A stretch of DNA of 64,000 nucleotides from Candidatus Zixiibacteriota bacterium (GCA_040752595.1 JBFMGX010000028.1:60783-124782); one strand, 5' to 3'; positions 18,372-27,464 are shown, counted from the stretch's first letter. Numbers and translations are program-made. Notes: generated from the letters alone by a model not told the origin.

Positions 18372-20204
18372 ATGAAAAGACCCTCCTGCACTGTACTGCT
18401 TCTCCTCGTACTGCTGTGGCCTATCCCCGGTCTGGCGCAGACCGGGCTCTTCAACTACAGCGAGGTTCTCTTCGGCGATCCGCCGACGTTGTTCCTGTGG
18501 GTTGAAGCCGTCGATTCGGCATCCGGCGTGGCGCAGCTCAACGGGGTTGAGATTGCGCCGACGTCGGGACCGTTCACATGGGACTGGGGGGACGGGACAG
18601 TATACGACGACTACTTCCCGCAATCGCACACCTACGCGGAAGTCACCCGGAACTACATTGTATCTGTGATCTCACATTACGTGGGTGGCGCGGAAGACAC
18701 GGCACAGACGCTCGTGCGTTTTGTCCCGCCGACGTGCGATCCGGGCGACATCCCCTCCTACATGCCGATCACCATACCATCAACAATGCCGCCGCTCGGA
18801 ACGCGTCTCTACGGTATCCCCCCCAACCTCTCGGCCTTTGACGATTCGTCTTTCCGGTCGATCGCGCGAGAGACTCTCGAGAAGATCCTGACCGTTGCGG
18901 CGGTCGCGCAGATGGATTTCACGAATGACGGCCCGTACTTCTATAACTCGATCTTCGAGGAGGTCATGCTGCGCGACTCGACGTTCGGCGGCGCCTATTC
19001 GATCTGGTTTTCCGACCCGGTCGCCTTCGGCGTGGGCGACGTCTTCCTGCAGGGCACAATCGGCTACTCGTCGCTGTTTCACGAGATGGGCCACAACTTC
19101 ACGCTCAACACCCCCGCCCACTTCTACTATGGGGGCCGGATCGACGGCCCGGCCAACATGATCTATTCGGAGACCATGGCGCAGATCTACCAGCATGCGA
19201 CGGGTTGGGCTCTGCTCAATGCCGCCCGGCGGTACAACCTGCCGGATGATCTGGTCTTCGAGATCACAGAAAGCGTCACGTCATCCATGGCCTTCGTACG
19301 CAGCCAGTACAACGACTACCTCGCCGCCGGCACGCCCTTCTGTACCTGGAACGATCCTCCCGGCGATTCAGCCATGCAGACATTCATGACGGTCGCCTAC
19401 ACGTTCTGCGAGCATGCCGAGACATCGGGTTGGGGGTACCGTGCACCGACCAAGCGGATGCTGCACTTGTTGCAGCAGTTCGACCAGTATGTTATGGATC
19501 AGTACGACCAGAACAACAACTCCCTCGCCGCTGACTCGGCCCGCGCCACACTGATGATCGCCGCCGTATCGTACGCCTTCAAGAGCGATCTGCGTTCCGA
19601 GTTCGCCGCCTTGGACTTCCCGATCGACGATGACTTCTATGAGTCACTCATGTCGGTGGGCGAAGTCAACACCGTGCCGGTGCTGGTCCGCCGGATGAGC
19701 GACCTCACCATGACGGGATGCCCGCAAGAGTACATGCTGGATTTGGCCGATTCGGCGGTCTTCACGGATCCGGACGGGGATGTCCTCTCGTGTTGGGCCG
19801 AGAGCTCCGAACCGGTGATCGCCGACGCGTGGGTGGACGGGACCATCCTGCACGTGGCGTCCGCATCGGATGGAAGCGCGAAGATCACTCTGACAGCCGA
19901 CGACGGGAATGGCGGCACGGAGTCGACCGCGTTCTTGGTGGCCGTCGGCGGCTGCAATTGCGCCTGCCCCTGCCATGCCGATCCGCAGTGCGACAGCGTC
20001 CGTTCGACCGTGCACGATGTCGTCAGAACGGTCGACGTTGCTTTCCGCGGCACGGCGCCGGCCTTAGACCCGCAGTGTCCGCGCGAACAGACCGACGTGA
20101 ACTGCGACGGCGCGACCACCGTGCATGACGTGGTCAGTGTTGTCGACGTTGCCTTCCGGGGGTACAACCCCACCGGCCGTTTCTGCGATCCCTGTGCACC
20201 GTGA
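18372..20204 (+). CDS. Secreted PKD-domain protein with HEMGH zincin motif and dockerin-like tail
   Basis: A 610-residue exported protein. After the signal peptide (MKRPSCTVLLLLVLLWPIPGLAQ) comes a PKD-like fold with WDWGDGTVYDDYFPQSHTY (about 60-80). A metallopeptidase-like domain follows with HEMGH (His237, Glu238, His241) and a candidate third ligand Glu267 in YSETMAQIY. A cadherin/tandem-Ig-like segment contains FTDPDGDVLSCWA (about 460-475), and the last about 75 residues are a Cys-rich dockerin-like module: CACPCHADPQCD, two DVVxxVDVAFRG repeats and a FCDPCAP end. The start is uncertain because MPSERHMKR offers two ATGs without a clear ribosome binding site. It probably acts at the cell surface or is released. 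Confidence 0.75.
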   Translation: MKRPSCTVLLLLVLLWPIPGLAQTGLFNYSEVLFGDPPTLFLWVEAVDSASGVAQLNGVEIAPTSGPFTWDWGDGTVYDDYFPQSHTYAEVTRNYIVSVISHYVGGAEDTAQTLVRFVPPTCDPGDIPSYMPITIPSTMPPLGTRLYGIPPNLSAFDDSSFRSIARETLEKILTVAAVAQMDFTNDGPYFYNSIFEEVMLRDSTFGGAYSIWFSDPVAFGVGDVFLQGTIGYSSLFHEMGHNFTLNTPAHFYYGGRIDGPANMIYSETMAQIYQHATGWALLNAARRYNLPDDLVFEITESVTSSMAFVRSQYNDYLAAGTPFCTWNDPPGDSAMQTFMTVAYTFCEHAETSGWGYRAPTKRMLHLLQQFDQYVMDQYDQNNNSLAADSARATLMIAAVSYAFKSDLRSEFAALDFPIDDDFYESLMSVGEVNTVPVLVRRMSDLTMTGCPQEYMLDLADSAVFTDPDGDVLSCWAESSEPVIADAWVDGTILHVASASDGSAKITLTADDGNGGTESTAFLVAVGGCNCACPCHADPQCDSVRSTVHDVVRTVDVAFRGTAPALDPQCPREQTDVNCDGATTVHDVVSVVDVAFRGYNPTGRFCDPCAP

Positions 20205-20552
20205 ACGCTGGGAATCCGATTCACTCCGGCGATCACCGATGGCATAATTCCTTGACGCCGTACGCGTTAACGCGGCACGTGGCGTTTGACGGCATTTGAC
20301 ACACAGGCGCGGAGTCGCAGGACCGGCGACGGCACCGCCGTCCCGATCTCGCAGAAGAAAACGAACATGACTATCATATTCATCTTGACCTAAGGGTCCT
20401 CCCGTGGTATCCCTCCGGCAATGTCCGGCACGACCAAGAAACCGGCCGTGTCGCGATCCTGCCAGTCCCGTGACCGAGGAGCTGTGTCGCCGGGGCTTGC
20501 GATTCGTCAACACACAGCTCCGAATGCTGCCAATACCAAGGAGGAATGCACC
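20205..20552. other. 348-bp intergenic region
   Basis: No coding frame with a ribosome binding site is seen apart from the AAGGAGG at 20539-20545 that serves the next gene. TTGAC-like hexamers occur (for example near 20296 and 20386), but none is paired with a convincing -10. Confidence 0.4.
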
Positions 20553-21092
20553 GTGGTCAGACCCCTGTCGACTGTGTTTCGAAATGCCATGGCCGCCGGA
20601 CTCGCGCTGGTGTTGCTGGGTGCCGGCATGGCTCACGCGGGCAATCCCAATGTCGTGGGCACCTATCGCCTCGTGTCCCGGCAGTTGCCGGACGGCACGG
20701 TGAAGTCGGAACCCGACGTCACCGGTATCCTCACGTTCACCAACGCCCACAGGAACCTCAACGTGATCTGGAAGGGTCCCAACGACGCCTTATGCTCCTA
20801 CTCCCTCGCGTCGCGCTACCAGATCAAATCGGGAACACTCAAGGAGAAGATCCTCTTCAGCAGTCTCAATGACCATCTCCTCGGGCAGAAGACCGGTTAC
20901 GATCTCGTGAAAAAGTCCCAGTTGGTCCGCATCGTGACCGGACAAACGGCATCGGGCTTCACACCATCCATTGAGACACCGACCATGATCGTCGATGGGA
21001 ACAGGATCATCTCCACCGCCGAGGGCGCATTCATCGACACGTGGGAGAAGACCGAGGCCGGTAGCGCAATCCAGGCCTCAGATGAGCAGTAA
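20553..21092 (+). CDS. Exported lipocalin-like small protein, function unknown
   Basis: A 179-residue secreted protein with a clear signal peptide (VVRPLSTVFRNAMAAGLALVLLGAGMAHA, GTG start) and a mature beta-rich domain beginning NPNVVGTYRLVSRQLPDGT. This resembles lipocalin-like domain proteins, where a conserved G-x-W/Y near the N terminus opens the barrel. The GTG at 20553 was chosen because a perfect AAGGAGG lies seven bases upstream and the signal peptide begins there. The gene is monocistronic and ends at a GC-rich hairpin shared with the convergent DUF72 gene. No ligand or partner can be inferred. Confidence 0.6.
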   Translation: MVRPLSTVFRNAMAAGLALVLLGAGMAHAGNPNVVGTYRLVSRQLPDGTVKSEPDVTGILTFTNAHRNLNVIWKGPNDALCSYSLASRYQIKSGTLKEKILFSSLNDHLLGQKTGYDLVKKSQLVRIVTGQTASGFTPSIETPTMIVDGNRIISTAEGAFIDTWEKTEAGSAIQASDEQ

Positions 21093-21156
21093 ATGATCGA
21101 GAGCGATTGCCGGTACGTCCATAAGTTCAGACCATAAGACTTCTTGCACGCTGCGA

Positions 21157-21188
21157 CCCGGCCCCGGTGATCTGCTCTCGGGGCCGGG
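21157..21188. terminator. GC-rich hairpin between convergent genes
   Basis: CCCGGCCCCG and CGGGGCCGGG form a perfect 10-bp stem with a 12-base loop, about 65 bases after the plus-strand stop and about 65 bases before the minus-strand stop. It may act in both directions, although no long T-run follows on either strand. Confidence 0.55.
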
Positions 21189-21253
21189 CCGATTGCTATC
21201 CGCTTGCGACTCGGAGAAGTCCAGCGCGTCCTGGCACGTCAATGTGAACTTCG

Positions 21254-22237
21254 CTACAGCAGCTTGCACAATTCGTCCTTCACCCGGCGGCTGATCTCAT
21301 TGGCGTTTCCCCCGGCGCGGTTGTTGACCACGGTGATGGTCGGCAGATGGATCGAAATCCCCTCCCTAATCAGGAAGGCGGCATCCCGGTACATCGCGTC
21401 AAACTCGTCTTTCAGTCTGTCGAAGGGATGATACCGCGCGTACGACTCCTCATAACCCATCCGCAGTGGCGTTAGAAGCCGCGTGATCGATAGCACGGGA
21501 CTGGTGAATCCCCCGACCTGTGCCCACTGGGTCCGCAAGTCCGGCAGCCACGTCCAATGGCTGAAGATGTTGCCGATCCCCTGCTCGTGCAGGAAAACGA
21601 AATAGTCCTCCGTCTTCAGCCGGTCCGTGCGTTCCTCAATGTGGTAGCGTTCATCACCGGGTATTGACGTGAAGAAGACGCCCAAGTCGTCGATATTCTC
21701 CTCCGGCGACGGGCAGGACTCTTTGCGCTGGTACCCCTTCTCGAAACTGAAGGCGGCGATTCGGTCTCCGAGAATGCTGATTGCCGGCCGGTAGAATTGG
21801 TCCACGAACTTCCGGGCGTTGAGATAGTCCGGGTTGTCTGCCAGAACCCTCTTGCCACCTTCGGACCTCCAAATGCGCTTCGCGCAAATCCCCTCCGGGA
21901 CCTTCAGGATGACCTGAGCATCGAGTGGGAGCCACTTGGCGTACTCGACGAGCGGGGCATGATTTCGTGTCGGCTTCCCCTCGGAATCCAGCAAGAACGC
22001 GTAGAACGTGAAATCGAGCTCCAAGGCGCTGTAGTGCTCGTAGTACTCGATGACCGATCGGACAGGGAGCTTCTCCTCAACAAATGACTCGCCCTTCACG
22101 GTCTTCGGCGTGCGCGTGATCTTGTAGTCTCGATCCCCGGAGTAGATCTGTCCGATCCACGCCGCATATCGGTCGCTGGCGGTGGCGAAGTGCACTCCGG
22201 GGGCAAGGTTGCGGAAACTGTAATCGGAAGGTGGCAT
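21254..22237 (-). CDS. DUF72 family protein
   Basis: A 327-residue cytoplasmic TIM-barrel-like protein of the DUF72 family (YecE-type). The family layout is visible: an N-terminal WIGQIYSGDRDYK stretch in place of the usual IGTSGYSY, then LPVRSVIEYYEHYSALELDFTFYAFL matching the conserved YA..F..VE...TFY segment, then FILKVPEGICAKR-like barrel strands. The ATG at 22237 is supported by TTGGAGGT eight bases upstream; longer frames reach 22408 without a site. Biochemical function of the family is unsettled. It stands alone between two terminator-like hairpins. Confidence 0.82.
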   Translation of the reverse strand: MPPSDYSFRNLAPGVHFATASDRYAAWIGQIYSGDRDYKITRTPKTVKGESFVEEKLPVRSVIEYYEHYSALELDFTFYAFLLDSEGKPTRNHAPLVEYAKWLPLDAQVILKVPEGICAKRIWRSEGGKRVLADNPDYLNARKFVDQFYRPAISILGDRIAAFSFEKGYQRKESCPSPEENIDDLGVFFTSIPGDERYHIEERTDRLKTEDYFVFLHEQGIGNIFSHWTWLPDLRTQWAQVGGFTSPVLSITRLLTPLRMGYEESYARYHPFDRLKDEFDAMYRDAAFLIREGISIHLPTITVVNNRAGGNANEISRRVKDELCKLL

Positions 22238-22335
22238 GGTTGGCACCTCCAAGGCGAGGCAATCTATACAATCGGAGCCCGCCCGGCGCCGCATTCGTCT
22301 CTGCCCAGACAATTGTGAGGCACCGTCCATAAACA

Positions 22336-22365
22336 AGGCCCGCGGGCCAATCGACCCGCGGGCCT
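22336..22365 (-). terminator. Terminator of the subtilase gene
   Basis: AGGCCCGCGGG and CCCGCGGGCCT form a perfect 11-bp stem with an eight-base loop. On the minus strand the stem is followed by TTGTTTATGG. It lies 25 bases after the subtilase stop, so it is a good factor-independent terminator candidate for that gene. Confidence 0.75.
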
Positions 22366-22389
22366 CGATCGCGCCGCACTCCAAGGGCC

Positions 22390-24105
22390 CTACGGGCAGG
22401 GCGTGCAATACTCGCTGGATGCGCTGGCGCCGCGAAAGGCCACGTTGACGACCTTCACGACATCGACCACGGTAGTCACGTTGTCACAACTGACATCCGT
22501 CCTCTCATGTGGGCACTGTGGATCGAACACCGGCGTGCTGCCGCGGAAGGCGACATTCACAGTCTGCACGACATCCTGCACGTTTGGCACTCCGTCGCAT
22601 TGCGGGTCACCGTGACAGGGACACTGACAGAAACTGTTGATCGCGGCCCAGAGGTTCGGCCTCGGTCCGATGTTGCCGGCGGGCGGTAAGATCTGGGGCG
22701 TACCGGTGGCGATCAGTGTGCTCCTCATGTATGCCGGCGTCGGCAACGGTCCCTGGAAATTCGTCTTCCAGTATCCCATCGCGGCAGCGACCGCGCCCGC
22801 AACGATCGGTGAGGCACTCGATGTCCCGCTGAACGAATTCGTGTAATAGTAGTTTGGCCCATCGAAGCCGTAGAATCCACCGTAGCCGGTTGTCACGACA
22901 TCCTCACCCCATCCCTGCAGGTCGAAGCGCGCGCCGTAGGACGAGAAAGAGAGTCGCTGACGGTCCCCTTCGGGGTAGGCACCGCCCGGATTAACCCCGC
23001 CGGCACCCACGATGATCGCGCCCGAATTCCCGAACCACACCAGCGCGCTCATGTTGACGTTGCCGTTTCCCCCCGCCTCGACCACATGGATGCCGAGAGC
23101 GATCGCATTGGTAATCGCGGCATAGACCCCGTTGAAGGTCTGGGCGCTGGGCGAGTAGTTCAGCCACCACTCGATCGGGATGTAGTTGCCGCTGCCGGGT
23201 GTGTACTCCCACTGCTGCTCCAGAAGAATCACATCCCCGGCCGTCAGATTGGTGATCGCCACCGCCAGCGCACCCGGAACGTTCCAACTGGGAGGCAGAC
23301 CGTAGTAGGTGCCACAGGTTCTCAGGTTGGAGCCGTAGCTGATACCTGTGGTCCCCATCCCGTTGGCGTCGGACACCAACTCACCAATGACCGCGGTGCC
23401 GTGATCTGTGTTCCCGAATGGATCGGAGACGTTGATGTTGATCTGAGATCCCGGTGCCTTGGTGATATCCCCATGCGAGTAGTTCCAGGAGTATTCCAGA
23501 TCGCAGACGTTTACGCCGACCCCATTGCCGCCGGGCAGCGTCCAGACAAGGTCCATGCCGATTCCCGAGGGGACGATCCCGGCATCCCGCAGATACCCCT
23601 GAATCGGCACGAAATCGGGAGGCGGATACGGGGGCGGCGTCGGCTTCGGGACCGGTCGTGCCAGAATCACACCTGGGAGACTCTCGAGCTTCCGGCTGAT
23701 GGCCCAGACATCCTGACCTTGAGGAGTGCGCAGTCGATAGATGTTGTTCAGGTTGTAGACCGGCTGCCCGGTGTTGGCCTCCCCCAGCGATTGGATTTCG
23801 TCCAGTTGCTCTTCGGGGACTTCGCAGATCCGCTCCCATCGGGCCCCGGAAAGCTCCTGCTGCAACTGGCTCAGCCCTGTCAGCCCCTTCTGTGCCCCAA
23901 GATCGACGAGTTGTCCGCCGCGGAGTCGGACCACGGACTCTGGGGAGAACATCACCTCAATGAGGTCATTCTCACTGGAGTACTGCTGGCATTGGCCCGC
24001 GACGGGGATGCCCAGTGTGCCGAACAGCAGGCCGGCAAGCACTCCGACGGCCCGGTAGGCGCGAACCAAGTGCCCCGACCCTGGATGGCGGGTTGCGTGT
24101 TCCAT
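22390..24105 (-). CDS. Secreted subtilisin-like (S8) serine protease with dockerin-like tail
   Basis: A 571-residue exported protease. A signal peptide with a long n-region (to about GIPVAGQC) precedes a propeptide-like segment and an S8 catalytic domain. The triad is visible: Asp202 in VNVCDLEY, His235 in NTDHGTAVIG and Ser429 in FSGTSSASPIVAGA, with the oxyanion asparagine region at EAGGNGNVN. The last 75 residues are the same Cys-rich dockerin-like module seen in two other proteins of the window (CQCPCHGDPQCDG, two VxDVVxxVNVAFRG repeats, EYCTPCP). The ATG at 24105 has GGAGG seven bases upstream. It probably acts on the cell surface or in the medium; the substrate is unknown. Confidence 0.92.
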   Translation of the reverse strand: MEHATRHPGSGHLVRAYRAVGVLAGLLFGTLGIPVAGQCQQYSSENDLIEVMFSPESVVRLRGGQLVDLGAQKGLTGLSQLQQELSGARWERICEVPEEQLDEIQSLGEANTGQPVYNLNNIYRLRTPQGQDVWAISRKLESLPGVILARPVPKPTPPPYPPPDFVPIQGYLRDAGIVPSGIGMDLVWTLPGGNGVGVNVCDLEYSWNYSHGDITKAPGSQININVSDPFGNTDHGTAVIGELVSDANGMGTTGISYGSNLRTCGTYYGLPPSWNVPGALAVAITNLTAGDVILLEQQWEYTPGSGNYIPIEWWLNYSPSAQTFNGVYAAITNAIALGIHVVEAGGNGNVNMSALVWFGNSGAIIVGAGGVNPGGAYPEGDRQRLSFSSYGARFDLQGWGEDVVTTGYGGFYGFDGPNYYYTNSFSGTSSASPIVAGAVAAAMGYWKTNFQGPLPTPAYMRSTLIATGTPQILPPAGNIGPRPNLWAAINSFCQCPCHGDPQCDGVPNVQDVVQTVNVAFRGSTPVFDPQCPHERTDVSCDNVTTVVDVVKVVNVAFRGASASSEYCTPCP

Positions 24106-24278
24106 GTCGTTGTCCTCCTGCGGGATCAAGATTTCACTTCCCCTCATCTCAAAATAAGCGAAAATCTTCACTTGTCCAGCGATTCCGGACGGTAGGCGAC
24201 CGACCTGCGACCTCACCGGTGACAATGGGTGTAGCCCCTTGTCCGCCTCTCGTAATAGAGTCGGGACGACGAAGCGCC

Positions 24279-24306
24279 AGCCCGCGGGGATGATATCCCG
24301 CGGGCT
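24279..24306. terminator. Hairpin between the sigma54-type regulator and the subtilase
   Basis: AGCCCGCGGG and CCCGCGGGCT form a 10-bp stem, extendable by GAT/ATC pairs with a one-base bulge. It lies 26 bases past the regulator stop on the minus strand. No T-run follows, so efficiency is uncertain. Confidence 0.5.
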
Positions 24307-24331
24307 ATCGCTTCAACACCGTGCGTTGATT

Positions 24332-26596
24332 TCACCGTCCGGCAGGCGCTGATGGGCTTCGTTCAAGCCCTGGACGCATTACATCCCACCGCCGCATCCG
24401 GTGACGCACTCCTCCCTCGGATATGCCCAACTCCCGCGCCGAGGCACGCTGATTCCAGTTGTTCCGCTCCAGGACCGTGCGCAGTCGGACCGAAAGCTGG
24501 TCAGCAGAACCCGGATCACCCTGTTCGCGGGAACGGACCGGATGACGGTCCAGGAGTTCCTCAGCACATCGCGCGAATTCGCCGTTGCCGTTGGGCTCAG
24601 TGAGTGTTGCCAGCCGCCACAGGAAGTTGCGCAACTGACGGACGTTGCCATCCCAAGCAGCCTGCAGGGCACGCCGCACCCATGATTGATCTGCCAGATC
24701 GACCGTGCAGTGTGCGGGCACGGTGAACTCGGCCAGAAAGTGCCGAATCAACGGAAGCACATCGCCGCGGCGATCGCGAAGCGACGCCAGATGCAGCGGT
24801 GCCTGTTCCAGGCGGAAAAACAGGTCGGCACGGAATATGCCCTTGTCCACGGCCTCCCGCAGATCACGGTTCGTCGCCGCGATGAAGCGAACGTCGAGTG
24901 CGCGGGACGCTGTCTCACCGAGCCGCCGGATGTGCTTCGTGTCCAGAAGCTCCAGGAGCTTCGCCTGCAGCCCCACAGCCAGGTCCCCGATCTCGTTGAG
25001 GAAGACCGTTCCTCCCGCCGCCGTTTCCAAGAGCCCTGGCTTCGCCCCGGCTGCTCCGGTGAATGTTCCCTTGCTGTGGCCGAACAGCTCACTTTCCCAC
25101 AACGCCTCCGGGATCGTGTTCAGATCCACACTGACGAAGGGACCCTCATGGCGCGGGCTCACGCCGTGAATGTAGCGAGCCAAAAGATCCTTGCCGGTGC
25201 CGGTCTCGCCGGTGATCAGGATGGCTATGTCACTGCGGGCGTAACGCTCGGCCAGACGCAGTGTTTCCACCGTCGACGCGTCTTCGGCGACGAACGTGGG
25301 TTTGCCGTTGCGCGAGTCGCCGTTGCGCGGATAGATCCTGGCGGTTGTGTCCTCCGAAATCCGCACCAGTTCGGAGTCGGTCTGCTCGACCCAGTAGGAT
25401 ACGCCGACCTCGTCAAAGAGTCGCTCGGCTTCCATCAGGTATGCCAGCCGCTCCCGATTGGACAACAACGGACACCGCCCCGCCGACAAGCATGACTTGC
25501 CCCATTCCAGTTGGGCACCAATGGAACGGAGAATGTGAACCGACTGTCGAAACGCCCTGGCCGCCTCGCCCACCTCCCCGCGACGTGAACAAACCTCACC
25601 GAACACACGGTGGACCGCCCCCTCCTCGAAGCGTTCACCGACCTTGCGAATCGAGACCAGTGCCCGTTCCCCTTCGGCTATCGCGCCATCGAGGTCGCCC
25701 TGCGCCAAACGGACCTCGGCCAGAAGCCGACGCGATTGACCAATGATCGTCTCCGAGGATATCTCCACCCCCCGTGAGACTGCGCACTCGAGCTGGGCGG
25801 CCGCTGCGTCCAACCGACCGCGGGAGAACTCCAACTCTCCCATGTACTCGTACCAGATTCCCTCCTCCCGGGGGTACGAGCATATCGTGCGCTCAGCGCG
25901 TAGACGCTGCAGTGTGGCTTCCGCTTCCGCAAAGCGATGGCCGAGGATATCGGCGTAGCTCGCCGAAAGATCAAAGCGAATCACGCTGAGGACGTCGCCG
26001 TTCTCCGCGTGAAACTCACGGACACCGCGGAGAGTTTCCTTGGCCTCAGCCAGGTGCCCCGTGAGCAGGTGGGTACGGGCCGTGTTGCTGTTGGCAACGG
26101 CGACCCATCGCGGCAGACCATGTCGCAGTGCGATGTCCGCGCACGCCCTGTAGCTGGCGATGGCCTGCCGATACTCGGACCTGTCAAAGAGGATGTTTCC
26201 GAGCCAGTTGAGCGCCCGGGCTTCGCCTTCCGGCGCATCGATCCTCTTGTAGGTGAAGAGAGCCAGATTGGCACTTTCGCATGCGGCCTCGAGATCGCCC
26301 AGATAGTACTGCGCCACGGACATCGAAAAGCAGGCTCGGGCATAAAGCCCATGGTCATCGCCCTGTTGCAGTGCCCGCGCGACCTGGCGCGAGACGGACA
26401 AGGCTTCCTGATAACGGCCGAGGAACGCCAGGCACTCTCCGCACAGAGCGTCCATGGTCCAGCGATCATTGGTCCCATGAGTACCGGCCCGAGCGTCGGC
26501 CTCACGCCGAAGCAGCTTGAGCGCCGTTTCATAATCCCGGTGCTTCATTCTCTCTTCGACGGCGGCGACCCATGTGTGCGTGACAGTCGCGCTCAT
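24332..26596 (-). CDS. TPR-sigma54-type AAA+ activator with altered Walker B and GAFTGA motifs
   Basis: A 754-residue transcriptional regulator. Residues about 1-400 are helical TPR-like repeats (LGRYQEALSV, YLGDLEAACESANLAL, RGEVGEAARAFRQSV). A sigma54-interaction AAA+ domain follows with Walker A GETGTGKD (463-470), ESELFGHSKGTFTGA (GTFTGA at 510-515, normally GAFTGA) and Walker B VFLNEIGD, where Asn534 replaces the usual aspartate. Arginine fingers are present in FRADLFFRL. A Fis-type helix-turn-helix ends the protein (QRASARELGISEGGVRHRM). There is no receiver domain, so the TPRs probably sense a peptide or protein. The start overlaps the stop of a small exported-peptide gene by ATGA, with AAGGAAGG upstream. 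Confidence 0.88.
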   Translation of the reverse strand: MSATVTHTWVAAVEERMKHRDYETALKLLRREADARAGTHGTNDRWTMDALCGECLAFLGRYQEALSVSRQVARALQQGDDHGLYARACFSMSVAQYYLGDLEAACESANLALFTYKRIDAPEGEARALNWLGNILFDRSEYRQAIASYRACADIALRHGLPRWVAVANSNTARTHLLTGHLAEAKETLRGVREFHAENGDVLSVIRFDLSASYADILGHRFAEAEATLQRLRAERTICSYPREEGIWYEYMGELEFSRGRLDAAAAQLECAVSRGVEISSETIIGQSRRLLAEVRLAQGDLDGAIAEGERALVSIRKVGERFEEGAVHRVFGEVCSRRGEVGEAARAFRQSVHILRSIGAQLEWGKSCLSAGRCPLLSNRERLAYLMEAERLFDEVGVSYWVEQTDSELVRISEDTTARIYPRNGDSRNGKPTFVAEDASTVETLRLAERYARSDIAILITGETGTGKDLLARYIHGVSPRHEGPFVSVDLNTIPEALWESELFGHSKGTFTGAAGAKPGLLETAAGGTVFLNEIGDLAVGLQAKLLELLDTKHIRRLGETASRALDVRFIAATNRDLREAVDKGIFRADLFFRLEQAPLHLASLRDRRGDVLPLIRHFLAEFTVPAHCTVDLADQSWVRRALQAAWDGNVRQLRNFLWRLATLTEPNGNGEFARCAEELLDRHPVRSREQGDPGSADQLSVRLRTVLERNNWNQRASARELGISEGGVRHRMRRWDVMRPGLERSPSAPAGR

Positions 26597-26880
26597 CGAC
26601 GGACCTTCCTTGGGTTCGACAGCCAGCGAGACGGGGCCGATGACGAAGGTGCTGTCTTTGGCACGGGCAGCCAAGCCAGCGGCAACGGCAAACGAAGACC
26701 GGGCCAACCGACAAACAGGACACTGCCGCGCAGTCTGTGACTTGAGGTGGTCGCAATACTCAAGTCATCGTTGGGGTGTCCCGCAGACGTCGTCAGTCGT
26801 TCCCGGCTGATCCCCCATGCACTGGGCGACAGGACCAAGACACACAGACAGATCACCAGCAACAGCTTGGTCAACTTCAT
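26593..26880 (-). CDS. Small exported peptide/protein overlapping the regulator start
   Basis: A 95-residue frame with an excellent ribosome binding site (AAAGGAGG, 26889-26896, eight bases before the ATG) and a textbook signal peptide, MKLTKLLLVICLCVLVLSPSAWG. The mature part starts ISRERLTTSAGHPNDDLSIATTSS and ends with a proline- and basic-rich tail. I know of no family match. Its TGA overlaps the ATG of the TPR-sigma54 regulator by four bases, so the two are co-translated from one promoter about 130 bases upstream. By analogy with TPR receptors that bind exported peptides it could be a signal precursor, but it might also be a leader that only sets regulator translation. Existence is well supported; function is not. 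Confidence 0.6.
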   Translation of the reverse strand: MKLTKLLLVICLCVLVLSPSAWGISRERLTTSAGHPNDDLSIATTSSHRLRGSVLFVGWPGLRLPLPLAWLPVPKTAPSSSAPSRWLSNPRKVRR

Positions 26881-27011
26881 GGCCAAAACCTCCTTTAGGG
26901 AAAACGTTCAACCTCCGCGTGAACTCCGCGCGGTACAACACCCATTCTCGACTCGTGCAGATTCGGTTTCCGGCCCCGGCTGAAGCGGCCGGTGGCCTGC
27001 TACCCGGACAT

Positions 27012-27040
27012 TCCATATGTCGTGAAGTACACATAGTCAA
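27012..27040 (-). promoter_or_regulatory. Candidate sigma70-type promoter for the peptide-regulator operon
   Basis: On the minus strand TTGACT (27035-27040) and TATGGA (27012-27017) are separated by exactly 17 bases. The -10 lies about 130 bases before the peptide ATG. It fits a housekeeping promoter, which would make the sigma54-type regulator itself independent of sigma54. Confidence 0.5.
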
Positions 27041-27464
27041 GCGCTGTTCTTCACCAACAAAGCGGCAGCGGCAATGCAGGAACGTGTTCTGTGCCTACTA
27101 CCCGCGAATGGGTCGACTATTCCACTGCCGGATACGGCCGGAGGAGGAGAATGCGTTTTTCGGGCACGCTGCGTAGTGGTGCTGCGAAGTAGCGCGACGC
27201 ACTACGCACCTTCAACAACCCGCAAGGGAGTCCCTGAAGCGGCCATTCGATTGGCAGTCAACGAGGGAAGATCGGACGTGCGGCGCCTCTGGCCTGGGCA
27301 CAGCAGTTGCTGCCTGTGCTGTCGGCGCCCGCTTGGAGAGTCTCTCCGGGGGGAGCGGGCCTCGTTCGGACCCCGCCGCCGACACGCCACGCATGCTACC
27401 CCGTCGGCGGCGGGGGACAGATTCGATCCCTTCGCCTGCAAGAGTCAGCATAGGCAGGCCGAAC
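27041..27464. other. Intergenic region before the thioredoxin-like gene
   Basis: About 420 bp. In-frame extension of the next gene back to 27333 is possible but has no ribosome binding site and a low-complexity Arg/Pro-rich translation. I found no clear promoter, no GG-N10-GC sigma54 element and no palindrome. Confidence 0.4.

Noticed and set aside
24686..25495. Plus-strand open frame (269 codons) inside the sigma54-type regulator
   Set aside because: The opposite strand encodes Walker A, arginine-finger and sigma54-contact motifs over these bases.
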